A DNA stretch of 64,000 nt from Bradysia coprophila (Eukaryota > Arthropoda > Insecta > Diptera > Sciaridae). The translations under genes were made by a program, and so were the position numbers. The notes under the pieces are model-generated. The model searched no databases and was not told the DNA's origin. It worked only from the letters and a program-made list of their open reading frames with translations. The stretch is taken from positions 9,158,725 to 9,222,724 of the forward strand of contig NC_050737.1 in the NCBI RefSeq assembly GCF_014529535.1, read 5' to 3'. Shown here piece by piece: positions 24,936-36,515 of this stretch; position 1 is the first letter of the stretch; each line of letters opens with the position of its first letter.

Positions 24936-27900
24936 ATGAAGCGCCCCAACATTCTCATCACCGGTAAGTGGATAACAAATCGTGGATGGAATTGCTGAGC
25001 TCTTTTTACATACGTTGCCATTCAGTCTTTCAAATTTGATTTCAAAATCGATGGTTCGCTGTTGATCGATTATGGTTTAAACGAATGAAATTTGTATAGG
25101 TACCCCAGGCACCGGCAAAACTCGTTTATCAAAAGAACTAGCGAAAAAGTTTGGTTGCCATCATCTCGACATATCCGCTGTGGCGAAGGAGAATAATTTT
25201 GTTGAAGAATACGACGATGAATATGAATGCCCCATATTGGACGAGGAAAAAGTACGTATTTTACACAGAGGTTCCCATTCAAGACGATAGACCAGGTTTA
25301 GACATAATTGTATCTTACGGTTTTTCTGCAGCTGCTCGATTATCTGGAACCGATTATGGCGGAAGGAGGAAAAATTGTCGACTATCATTCGTGTGAGTTC
25401 TTTCCGGAAAGGTGGTTCGATGTCGTCTACGTTATGCAGTGTGAAAATTCCATTTTATTCGACCGACTTACGGCAAGGTAATGAAAATTTAATTGTAAAT
25501 GTTTTACATGCTCAAGTCTTTGTAAACAAAAACTATTTTTTCGCATTTTCTGGCCGCAAGACAAAAAATACCGTACTGTCCAGCTGGAACATTTTTTTCG
25601 AAGGCGAAGATGCATCTCGCACGTTGAAACAAAAAATGTGTCGCTAAACATCCATTCTCTTAGACTGCCGTTCAATTCATTTATGGTTTCGATTGCTGTG
25701 CGTAGAAATTAGGTCAAACGATTAATTTAAAATCTGAAACTGAACTGATCCACTCTTCTACCGCGTAGTTTTTTGTCACAAAATTCAATTGAGGAAGAAG
25801 ACTATGTAAAGCCAAGAAAATTAGAATTCAATTGTGGACAGAATGTTCTCGGAGGATTGGTGCTTACTATTGCGTAAAAAGATTCTTAAGATTCTTAGAT
25901 TCGTAAAAAGAAGCTTTTTGTGTGAATTTCGCTCTTACTTTCCAAACTTTTCGAAATAAGTCTCGGAATAGGTCGGTTATTGACCTGATCTAAATTCGGT
26001 CTAACATGATTTTCATTTGATCTGACCTGATATGTTTCAAATAGAGTCGTGACACCACCTCTGATGTTTCTTCATGTTCTTATTGGAGAACTGTAAGGAA
26101 CCACATTCAGTTCACGGATCCATCCAGCTGTTTCAGATATTGTTATCGCAACGGGTAGAGGGACTAGTTCTAAGCTAATTCGTGTTGAAATGGCTTTCCT
26201 CGACAACCTGACCACGTAGCTACAGCCAGCTAAAGTCGAAAATTCGACATTTTTAAATGGTGATATGTTCAAGATGAAGAAAGGTTGAAACTCTTTAAAT
26301 GGCGATATTGGTAGAGGATTCCATGCTCTATTAAACCGAGAATGGATTATACAGAATTCTTCTGAATTGTACAATATTTGAAAAAGTGTTTTTTCATCAT
26401 CCTCGGCGAAACTTGAACTCCTCTGTAGATCATGCTTGCAACAAAACAATAATGCCTGATCAGCTTGCAGTCTAAGCTTTACAACGATACCAAACTTGTC
26501 ATACCAGCCTCACAACAAGTATCTGTTACGACATTTCCAGGGATTCCACGCACTCACTTTTCTCACTTTTTCCAACTATTTTCAAGATCTGAAAAAGTGA
26601 GGAACTATTTGCTCTATTTCTCACTTTTTTCAACTATTTTCAGACCCTTTCTCACTTTTTTTTTTAATCAATTAAAATAGATTAAAAAATGTTAGAATTG
26701 TAAAGTTTCGCCTGCGGCGCTAGAATAGTTCCTTTTTTTTCTTCTATAAAAATTCTATTACCTTGCAAAAGGCATTATATCAGAGTAACCTCTAGAGCAC
26801 ACAAAAACGTCGTGTCGTCGCTCCGCATCTACTTCTTTTGTTTTGTACTTTTCTGAGATGAATCTACGTATCTCCGCTGCGTATTTGTATTTATCTATCA
26901 ATAGCTATATTTTTTAACAACGGTATTGACCTTTGCACAAAAAAAGATTTTATAAAAATCCTAAGTTCTAAAAATTGTTAATATATTGCAATTCCTTTTG
27001 GAATCCTTATCAATAAGGATGGAAATAGTCAATTGAAAGAGTTAACTGATAGTGCACCTTCTTTTTGATTTTTTTTAGAAGGATTGCGCAAAAGATTGAA
27101 TTGACGAAGGCATACGTTATGACCAAGACGCTTTCAAGTTATAAGTCTGATAAGTAAATTTTCAAAACATTCACAAACTTAGGGACTATATTGTAGTCAG
27201 TGTTTTGTGGATGGATGTTAAATTGACATAAAAATTACAGGAACAAAACTTTACCCTAGAAGTATGATCCAAAAAAAGTAAGTTCCTAACATTCTTCCTG
27301 CATTAAATTTCCTTAGCACGATGCTACAGCGACCTAACCTCTCCTGTTGTACATAATTCTTCTACCAATTTAAGATTGAAATTTTTACCTTCTCCGTATT
27401 TTTGAGCCAGTTGCTGTTAGGACTGTCACAAAACTGCAAGGAGAATCAGGCATTACCTATCTACTGATTTATCTTTAATGTTTTGCCACTTTCTGCAAGC
27501 AAATCTAAAGTCTTGAAGTAATAAACGAAGTAACGCTTCAGGTTTTTGTAAATGCTGATTCGTCGGCATTCGATTCGGACGTATTCCTGTCTCCCATAGA
27601 AATGATAAGTTGGTACGCCTGTGGCAAGATAGAATGCGCATGAGGATGACAGCTAGGCGCTATGGGAGAGGCAGGCCCCAAAATTGTATGAAATTCTCTC
27701 ACATTCTCTCCCATACAATTGAGCTGTCATCCTCATGCGCATTCCATCTCGCCACAGGCGTACCAACTTATCATTTCTCTGTTGTCTTCCTGTCTATGAA
27801 ATTCATTGGTTACAGTATATTCTTAATTTTTTTTGTTATATCGCTAAGAACCCTCCGGTTTGGTGAAATTAAAGTTATCTACGATACTAATGACCTGTAA

Positions 27901-29124
27901 CTTCATGCAGGGGAAACATAGGCGTGGTAAAACCCTTGACTTCTCGTAGAATAGGGTACAAAAGTTCCTAAAAACTCACTATTTTACCAACTTTTTCATC
28001 AGAAAATCAACTATTTCTAGCAACTATTTTCGTTATTTTTACTCACTTTTCGACTTTGTTACTTTAAATTTTCCGTGGAATCCCTGCATTTCGTTTGCAA
28101 CAAGGTTTCAATTTTCACCTATCTTCAAGTGCCCGTTCCTTTAGGATGAACGGAAGTTCCGTTACGGAACTGTTATCCATTCCTCATAAATAAGTAGTTT
28201 AAGTTATTTGAAGCAATTCTTACATTAATTACGTGTATCTGGAGTCGGTTATAGCTGACTTCGCTAGCTATTAGAGGAAATTTACCCCAAAAATATGTGG
28301 AAATCAGCTTTAACCGACTACGGATACTCGTAATCATTGTAAGAAATGCTTCAAATAACTTACACCACTTATTTATGCGGAATGGATAACAATTCCACTC
28401 ATCCTAAAGTGTCGCGACTCTATTTAAGTTTTATTCAACCCCACCGTGTCACATCAGCTTTCAGGTTGAACCTTACGAATCTTCTGTTTCGTTTTTTTTG
28501 CAATCTTAAAGATCAATTATGCACAAAAATCGATAAAGTTTTACTCAATTGTCTGAAAATGAATGTCCCAATTAATTGCGATCATAAGTGATTGCAGTTG
28601 TGACTGAGTTTTGAAAGCTGTGATGTAATAATACCACCACAACAGGCAATTTTTATTATTCTATTCACCACAAATAGATTTTATATCCCTGAGTCTTCTT
28701 GTAATATCACAACGCTTTTCTTGGGCGAGCACAAATTACTAACTTGCTGTGTTGCGCCAACTTTACCCATTTTTTGTTCTTTTACCAACATCGTTGTTGA
28801 AAATTTGAATGTCGACGTAGAGTAAAGAACAAAAGACTTGTACTACACATTTCTACGTACAGAGCCTTCCACAATATTCCAATCCAATCACCACCTAGCC
28901 CTATTTCTGCAGACAATATGCTCAATTCTGCATTTTGTTTCAGAGGCTACAACGCCAAGAAAATCCAATCAAACGTCGAATGCGAAATATTCCAGACCAT
29001 ACTGGAAGAAGCAATGGAATCCTACAACAGTGACATTGTCATACCGATCCATGGCGATTCGGAAGAAGAGTTTCAAAAGAATTTAACTCAAATATCGGCA
29101 TGGTTCCAATCGGCAACGAGTTAA
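24936..29124 (+). CDS. Ak6: Adenylate kinase isoenzyme 6 (AK6/Fap7-type nuclear kinase)
   Basis: Small nuclear P-loop adenylate kinase/ATPase (yeast Fap7), needed for 40S subunit maturation. Exons: 24936-24963, 25100-25251, 25332-25477, 28944-29124; GT-AG, phases fit, 168 residues (human 172). The P-loop GTPGTGKT is at residues 10-17 and is split by intron 1 after the first base of Gly10. Then [20 protein letters not shown] (NMP-binding region), [37 protein letters not shown], the [19 protein letters not shown] lid region and [20 protein letters not shown]. Introns 1 and 2 are 136 and 80 bases but intron 3 is 3466 bases and filled with foldback elements, consistent with growth by insertion. 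AATAAA follows 38 bases after the stop. Ends tail-to-tail with TMF1. Confidence 0.96.
27598..27778. mobile_element. Foldback element in AK6 intron 3 (57-bp arms)
   Basis: 27598-27654 and 27722-27778 are near-perfect reverse complements (for example GATAAGTTGGTACGCCTGTG against CACAGGCGTACCAACTTATC; few mismatches). The 67-base loop itself contains a smaller palindrome, TTGTATG...CATACAA. High arm identity suggests a recent insertion. Confidence 0.75.
28139..28409. mobile_element. MITE-like inverted repeat in AK6 intron 3 (~110-bp arms)
   Basis: Arm 28139-28258 (CTTTAGGATGAACGGAA and on to AGTCGGTTATAGCTGA) pairs with 28304-28409 (TCAGCTTTAACCGACT and on to TCATCCTAAAG), with some small indels. 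Short central loop of ~45 bases. No coding. Confidence 0.7.
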
Positions 29125-29557
29125 ACAGTAAATTTCCGCATTTCTTACTAATTAAAACTTTCAATAAAATCGCCGATGAGACAACCAGCCGTGGCTTTTA
29201 CATAATAATTTCGTTTTTTTTAATTAATTTTTCTTTTGTAATTTCACAAGAGTTTAAAAACTAGGAAAGAATGCAAAAATTTCCATAAAATTTAAAACAA
29301 ATAACAAATACAATGCGTCGTAAATGAATGTGGAAGCGGAGGAACAGCGAATAAATATGTAAATGTAATCTGTTCCACACATGCACATACACACACCCAC
29401 ACTGATGTAAACTAAAAACTAAAACGCTTCAAGTGCGATCACATTATGTCAAAGACCAACAATCCTATAATTCAGTAGTTTCTGTCGAAGCACCACTCGA
29501 TGTACCATTACAATGAACTCATTCGCATAAACGAAGTGGTATAAACATTTAGGAGCA
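29125..29557. other. Convergent 3' flanks of AK6 and TMF1
   Basis: 433 bases between the two stop codons. Holds the AK6 poly(A) signal and AT-rich 3' UTR-like sequence; nothing else recognised. Confidence 0.5.
29163..29168 (+). terminator. Poly(A) signal of AK6
   Basis: AATAAA 38 bases after the AK6 stop codon. Confidence 0.6.
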
Positions 29558-32500
29558 TCAATCATTTGCCGCTTTATCTCGCTCCTTTTGCTGCTTGAGT
29601 AGCTCGTCAATTTGAGCCTTGTACATCTCCTTCACATCCAGTAAGTCCAGTTGCAGTTCTTCAGTTTCTTCCACTTTTTCGCCGTACATCTGAAGAATGG
29701 CATCGTACTTGCGTTGTAGTTCGTTGTATTCAATGGCAACATGTTCATTTTGATTAAATTTTTCCTTAATCTTATCGGCGAGGGGAAAAGATTAAATTGA
29801 TTAAAACCGTAATTGACCAGTCACTCTAGACTCACCGTTTCCAATTGTGACGTTAAATTGGACACCTCCGTCATCAGAAAATTACGATCAGCTTGTAGAC
29901 GAGACAGTTCCCATTGTAGTTGATGGTTTTCGCCATCTCTTTGCTTTAAGCTTGCCTGTAGATTTTCCAATAGAGTCGTATGCGTTGCCGAACCGAATCC
30001 ACTGGCTCCATAGATGGAATTTTGTCGACCGGAATTCGACACACAGTCAATGTCTTCCTGAAATTGACCATAAAAAGCATTCGATTATATATGCTGAAAA
30101 GAAGTTGCACGAATCGTACGGTGCGATGGTCGACCCTTTGTCAAACTTTTTTCGTTAAATTTAATTCCTACTGAACAATGAAATGGCACAGGTACAAGGA
30201 ATAGATAAGGCGATGCCTTTTCTGATAACATACGGTAACACAACCAAAAGACTATCATGTTAATAAACTTACCATCGGCCACAATGCGCTGCTCAGTGAG
30301 TCTGCATTCGATGCATGACCTAAACTCAATGTAGGTGAAACATCTCCGCGATGTGAATCAACCTTATCGTCCGGTTCAAGATTTGATTCGCTTAGTCTTT
30401 TCACTTTCCGTTCCAACTCTTGTCCTCGTCGCCTCTCCGACAAACCAATCTCCTTTTCCACGTTCAATTGACCGTGAAGTTTTTCTATTTTCGAGCGACT
30501 CTCGTCCAATTCTTTTGTGCGCTCCTCGTTGACCAGATGCAGTTTCTTGATCTCGTCCCGCAATTCGTTTTCCTTGAACACAAATTCCATTTCTTTCTGT
30601 TGAATGGAATCGCTGACTTTGTCCAATTTTATTCGAAGTGTGGACACCTCTTCCTCCAGAGTGGAAATTTTATTTTTCAAAGTTACTCTCTGCTCCGTCG
30701 ACACCTGCTCCGTATTCGATAATTTCGTGAATTTGCACTGTAGCTCATCGATTTGTTCCAAATAATGTTTTTCCTTGCCTTCAAATACTGTATTCCGTTG
30801 ATCTAACGTCGATTGCAGCGCTTCAATTTGTCTGAACAGAGGAATAGTGGAGTCACTCAATAAACCAGTTTGCTGCTCCAATTTCAGTTCGGTCTCCTCC
30901 AATCGTCGTAGTAGCTCGGCATTCTCGCGACGTAGATTAAGTTCCTTTTGGTTATTCCCACCTTCGACCTGCTTAAGTTTCTCACGCAGACTTGACAATT
31001 CGATTAAGATCTGCTCGTTTCGTACTGCAGTGGCATTTTTTTCCGACTCCAAAATAGCCAATACCTCCGCCTTTTTAGTCAGTTCGGAATGGGATTGTTG
31101 TCTTTCATTTAGCTCTTTTTTCGCTGCCTCGAACGAAGTTTGCAGCGTTTTCAATTTCTGTGTTGTATCATCTAATTGACTCTTTAGCTGACCATTTTCA
31201 CGTTCCAATTTACGCTTTTCCGATGATAGCTTGTGAACGGCTTCGATTTGTGATCGTTCCACCTCATCTTTGGCTGATAATGATTTTTTCAATCGTTCCA
31301 TCTCGTCCGTTAATTCTTCGATTTGCTCATTCTGTCTTTTCAACGTGCTGTCCGAATCTTTTTCTTTGGCCCGGAGCTTCTTGATTATGTTTGAATTCTG
31401 GAGAATTTGTTTCGACAATTTTTCGCCTTCGGTTTTCAGTTCTTCGATCATGAAGTCCTTTTCGTTGATCACTTTTTGAATGTCTTCCTTGGACATCTTA
31501 CTGGCAAGATCGGATCGAGCGGCCTTCAATTGATCCCTGAGATTATCACGTTCTCGAATCGACTGTTGAAACTTTTTCTCGATTGCTGACAATCTTTGGG
31601 TATACTCTTCCGTTACACTGGTCACTTCCATGCAGTCGTCTCGTTTACGCTTCGTGTCCAAATGAACTTTCATTTCAGCATTCTTCTCTCTCAATTCTGC
31701 ATTCTCTCGGCCCAGTTCCATCAATTTATATTCACGAGACTCTAAAATATCTGATAATTCGCTGATGCGTCGCATTAATCGTTCAGTTTCGGGCTGGTAG
31801 CTGAATCGTGAGTCATCGCTAGCATTGCTTTGCATAGAGTGTGTAGATAGCTCACGGCTGTGGCCTTTTTTCTTTGACAATTCTGCGTGTTGGATCGAAC
31901 AATTCAATGGGCTCACCTTGTGCACACTATTCGTGCTGCTTGAGTCACCATTGGGCGAAATGATCTCAATATCGGATGAAGTTGCTGTTTCGATTTCATC
32001 GCTCGAATTTTGTTCTGAACTTACTTTTACAATATCGCTGTGCTCTTCGGAACTTTGTGGAGAATCACTGCGATTACCGCTGTCTTGATTTTGTGGCTGC
32101 ACTTCTTCGAATGAATGAGTCGAATCGGAAAACTGAGTTTGAGAATCGAAACTTTCGATCGATTTTTCCAGCATCGCATCTTCGATGAGCCTAGGAACTT
32201 TCTTTGTGTCGGAATCGACGGAAACTTTCATTTCATTCAAAGACTTTCGGTCGGAAGATTTAATTAGGTCTGCTGTTGACGCTTCCAGCGATAAATGTAG
32301 ACCAGATCGACTGGGTGCTGTGGTAATGGCCTTCGATGATCCTTCGAAAACTGTTACGATCGTTGTGCTTTCCGTGACTGTATTGTAACTTTTCGAGTCG
32401 TCTTCGATGCTCAAATCTTCGTCCATGAATTCATCAGAAATCACTTCCACACTGTCCGGATTTAAATTGCAGCTAAGCGACAATTGTTCAGATGGTGAAC

Positions 32501-33026
32501 TGGACGATACTGTTATTAAATCACTAGACGGTGTTGTGGCACTAATGACTTCAACAGACTCAGAATGCTGAACCGTTGGGCCGGATAATTGTTCTGGTGA
32601 TGTTAAATTGGAACCGGGAGTTGTAGGAGGACTCATTATTTCCACTGATGCCGAACTATTGCCTTCACTTTCATTTTGTGACGTTTCCTTGGCTGGTCGT
32701 TCTAAAATATCACACAGGTCTTCGTTTATGCGAGCTACCACACTGCTTGATGGAGGTGTTGTTACAGTTTTTGTATCGCCGATTGGATTATCGAAAAACG
32801 AACCAGTGAATGATCCCCAGATACTTGACTGCAGTGCACTGTTGCTTGACGAATGCTTCATATTTGCTGATTTCGCTTGACTATCAAGAATGCTGCTATC
32901 GAATGTTGCTGATTCTGCGGCAGATTCGTCGTCCTTTATGTCCAACGCTTTGTCAATAGTTTTCTGAGCCTCTTTGAGAGCATTTTTCGCCAGACTGGCT
33001 ATTCCAGTTGTGTCAAACCAACTCAT
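29558..33026 (-). CDS. TMF1: TATA element modulatory factor 1 homologue (TMF/ARA160), Golgi coiled-coil protein
   Basis: Golgin-type tether at the Golgi that binds Rab6-GTP and captures vesicles in vertebrates; the TATA-binding name is historical. Exons on the minus strand: 33026-30273, 30057-29836, 29770-29558; all in phase 0; 1062 residues (human 1093). N-terminus MSWFDTTGIASLAKNALKEA is the conserved TMF start, followed through IDKALDIKDDE. Residues ~50-400 are Ser/Thr/Glu-rich and probably disordered. From ~410 to ~900 there is long heptad coiled coil rich in Glu/Lys/Leu. The C-terminal TMF domain spans the last two exons (ENLQASLKQRDGENHQLQWE, RLQADRNFLMTEVSNLTSQL, AILQMYGEKVEETEELQLDL, DVKEMYKAQIDELLKQQ). 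The large first exon alone carries 86% of the coding sequence. All opposite-strand open frames here are shadows. Confidence 0.97.
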
Positions 33027-33488
33027 AATAAAATCATAAAAAATAACCTTTCGTAGGGCCTGACTGATCGCATAATTAGTCAGACGACAATAGTAATTGT
33101 CTTCTCTTTTATCAACTCAGATTTTGATGTCACGGAAACACAAAGTTAAATTTTGATTTCTTTCCAATTAATAGATTGTATGCATTCACGATGCGTTGTA
33201 TTTGTTAATGTCTTTGCTTTTCAACCGTAATTCCGATTGATTTTTGACGAAATTTGCATAATTTTATTACTAAAAAAACGCAGTTTGAACAAAATAAATA
33301 TTTTATCAACACACGTCAAATAAAAGTTTTTCCTTCTGTCAACAAATCGAGGACACATACACACTGACGTAAAATCGCTGATGACCACGGCGATATGAGC
33401 GGTATAAAATGTTAGAGACATAAGACATGTAGAAAGGTATAAATTGATCCTCTTTCGATGAAAGAGACATTTTAGTAGTTATTCCCGT

Positions 33489-33590
33489 ATCTGTTGTGGA
33501 CGGTATATTTTGGGCAATTGCGCAAGTTGTAGCCCGAAAGGAGTGAGGGCAACAAGCGAAAGTGCCTAAAATCAACCGTCCACAACAGAT
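33489..33590. mobile_element. Short terminal-inverted-repeat element
   Basis: ATCTGTTGTGGACGGT (33489-33504) is repeated in perfect reverse complement at 33575-33590; pairing continues inward with mismatches (ATTTTGGGCA against TGCCTAAAAT). About 100 bases in total. Confidence 0.65.
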
Positions 33591-34040
33591 GCGTACACAA
33601 CTTTTCATGCTTAGGGCCTAAATTACGAGAAAAATTCCGAAATTTATGCCCAGGGCATGAAAAATATATTTTGATCGAAAAGGAATAAAAGTTACGTCGG
33701 TACAGCATTCAACACATTATTATTTGAATAAAATGTTGAACTGGGTCTAGATGACAACTGTTAAAAAACTGGTAAAAGGCATATTAAGACATTGAGGGCC
33801 GTAACACGTAAGTTACATTTAAACTTAAGAGTCATGCTGAAAAGCATACATTTGGTTGTTTTTTTTTAAATACTGGATCTTTGTTTACTTTTGATGATAA
33901 TTTCCTCCAGAATCCTCAAAAATGTACGACCGAAATAGCGACCACGACTTAGTTAGCTTTTAACAGAAAATAGATTTGGTTGTAGCAGTTGAGAAAATTG
34001 AGCAGTTTATGAAAATTTCGTTGAATGTCAAACGGCTTCA

Positions 34041-34220
34041 ACCAACGCACTTCAAGCAAAAGTGCTTCTAGCCAAATTGAGTACTATTTTGTATGAAAAG
34101 TCCAGTTTTAGTACTCTATTTAGAGTACCACTCAGACTTAAGCAAAAGTGCTTCGAGTGACAGCTGCCAAATTGAGTAGTTACTATTTTGTATAAAAAGT
34201 TTATTTAGATTTTTTACAGT
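34041..34220. mobile_element. Copy of dispersed CAACGCACTT element (family also at 46 kb)
   Basis: Contains CAACGCACTTCAAGCAAAAG, the internal ACTATTTTGTATGAAA, CTATTTAGAGTACCACT, GACAGCTGCCAAATTGAG and TTTTTTACAGTG blocks found in the copies at 46027-46187 and 44090-44150. It looks like a head-to-tail rearranged or double insertion. Confidence 0.55.
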
Positions 34221-35580
34221 GCAAAAATTTATTTGATAAGCATCGATGCCTCTTTCATTACAAAATGATCCATATCCTTTTGGGAGGTGAATTTGTGTAT
34301 GACTCCTGTATTTCAGTTAAATATTGCATTCTCAGCCCTATGTAAAGTAAATGATTATTACATGAGGTCGATGTTTGACGAGCCGAAGGCGAGTGACCGT
34401 ATTCCGCATACACACCTAATGATAACACAATAGTCTCAGTACTGTTCTATAAGCGATTAGCTACACATTATTATAGAAATTAAATATTGGATGAGTTGAC
34501 AAATTAAATTACTTAACTCGAAGGAAGACAGTCATCGGGTGAAATTTGTTCCATTTTTGACGCTTTTCGAGTGACGAGTGAGAAGAGGATTCGGGATTCC
34601 ATAAAATAGCGTTATGGATCACGACCCCATAACGCTTCTAATTTCAATTTTTTTCAAAAAAGTGCTTTATCACTGAGTATTTAGTACAGCGATCTCATAC
34701 AAAGTTCATAATGTTATTACATTAATCCTACGTCTGTGATTCATTTAGTTGTTATTATGAGCCTCGAATTATACCAAGGACTCTTGGTCAAAGGATGACT
34801 ATTTAACTATAATAAATACTAACAGTTGGCTGTCAGAAAATATCTCTTTACCTTAAGCAGTGTGATGTGTTTGTACAAGATGTAGCAGTTGAAGCAAATT
34901 TAGACACAGATTTGGTTGACTGTAGGTCTATATTATGCCATGACGAAAAATAGTCAAACCATCAAAACGGAATGCGATTTTAATTTCCAATTGTTAAAAC
35001 CGTGCAACTTCTTAATATTACAGTTAATAATTAAAGGAGCAGAAATGAAAGCGTTTCGTGTCGTTGATTTGTTTTTCTTTTTGAAAATCAGCTGGATCAG
35101 CTGTCATACTTTTGTTTTGATGTCATTTCCTGATCGATTACGCTTTTGCGGGTTTCGAATGTAAATAAACTGGCTGTGATTCGTTTCAATTGTTATTTTC
35201 GTCATGTAAACGGTAAGATTTCTTTTCGGTTTTTAATATTAAATGCGTGCAGCATATTCGAAAAATGTTTTCAAGAAAAAGAGCTGTACGTTGTGTACGT
35301 GTCAGCTATGTTATAGCAATGAACAAATGGTATGAGTAGTCATCATCTTAGACACGTTAATTAATTCCAAAGTAAAATATTGATGTGGCTTTTGTGTCGT
35401 TCTACTCTATTATCCTTTGACATTTTACGGTCGACTATTTAAAGTAAATTAACGGACTAAGTGTAAGTATATTTTTCAGTGTTTTTCAGTAGCTGACATA
35501 CCAAGTTCCACAGAAAATCAAATCCGTCCATCCATTCTCCTCATTCACAAATATATTTCGTTCTCGTAACCATCGATAGA

Positions 35581-36361
35581 ATGCAACCATCGAAGCCTCG
35601 ATTAGTTGACAGCCCTGAAACATCGCAAAAACCTCAAAATGAAGCAGGTCCGATGAGCTAATGACTCTCTAGCAATAATTTAATTCTTTTTTCGTTCCTT
35701 TTCCACAGATGAGCGACGAGAGTCAAATGAGAGAACCACCGAAGAACCGAAATCCGAAGAAGAAGATGAAGCAGACCGGAATATGGCGGCAACAATAGCA
35801 TGTGAAGAAGTGTTTGCCGTCCCAAATGAGTTGATTGCAAGCGAAATTGTCTCCGCCGCAGGTGATGTTGTCGAGGATCTACTGGGCGAAGGATTAATTG
35901 ACGCTATAGGTGACGGTGTTGCTGACGTTCTCGGTGACGGTCTGATGGATATTCTTGGTGAATTGGGAGTGATTGAACTGGTTGTGGGCGAAGGTCTTAA
36001 TCACATCAGTGGAAACCTTAGTGGTACATTGGCCGGACTTACATTTTCCGCATACAGATGTGGTGCTTATCTTGCACCAACGTTAAGAAGTCTTTTTACT
36101 TTACTTCTTGGCATGGCAGGTGGCCTTGGTGGATCGTATTCGATGCGTGTTGTGGGAACTGAAATCGGTGCGATGTGTGGAGACTTTCATGATTTGATTG
36201 GTTCGGATTTGGGTGAGCTTATTGGCAAAATGTTTTTTGGCGCTGTAGGCGCTTTCGTCGGACGGTACACAGCAATTCGTTTAGCACAACACATTATCAA
36301 TAACTATTGGCCACCTGCTGTGCATATAAATCAATCAAAATCAAAAGTGAAACAATCGTAA
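35581..36361 (+). CDS. Unrecognised 239-residue protein with Gly-Asp repeats and glycine zippers
   Basis: Two exons, 35581-35647 and 35709-36361, joined by a 61-base GT-AG intron in phase 1. I do not recognise a family. Layout: residues 1-48 are polar, with Ser/Lys/Glu-rich sequence (SEEEDEADRN), probably disordered; ~75-115 hold an eight-residue periodicity (GEGLIDAI, GDGVADVL, GDGLMDIL, then GELGVIEL and GEGLNHI) that would give a helix with alternating acidic and hydrophobic faces; ~120-225 are hydrophobic with small-residue motifs (GMAGGLGGSYSM, GKMFFGAVGAFVGRYTAIRL), compatible with glycine-zipper transmembrane helices or a lipid-associated bundle; a short basic tail ends SKSKVKQS. No cysteine pattern or signal peptide. 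AATAAA follows 148 bases after the stop. Intact splice sites, codon phase and internal repeat structure argue for a real gene; function cannot be inferred. Confidence 0.7.
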
Positions 36362-36509
36362 CATTTTATGAACGGACAGGTGAGATTAGACGATTAGGGT
36401 TGAACGAGCATCTTGATGATGATGTTGTTGTAATATAGTTTGTTGAAGTTTTTACATTTGTTGACATTCAAAAAAATTATGTAAAACGTTGGCGACATGC
36501 CAAGCATGA

Positions 36510-36515
36510 AATAAA
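36510..36515 (+). terminator. Poly(A) signal of the orphan gene
   Basis: AATAAA about 150 bases after the stop at 36361. Confidence 0.55.

Larger units (their letters stand above)
33027..35580. other. Intergenic region upstream of TMF1
   Basis: No gene supported. It includes a foldback element at 33489-33590 and copies of the dispersed CAACGCACTTSAAGC element near 34041-34220. TMF1 and the orphan gene at 35581 are divergent, so both promoters lie here. Confidence 0.45.

Noticed and set aside
30335-32880. Many plus-strand open frames opposite TMF1
   Set aside because: Shadows of the TMF1 coding sequence, which explains the region fully on the minus strand.
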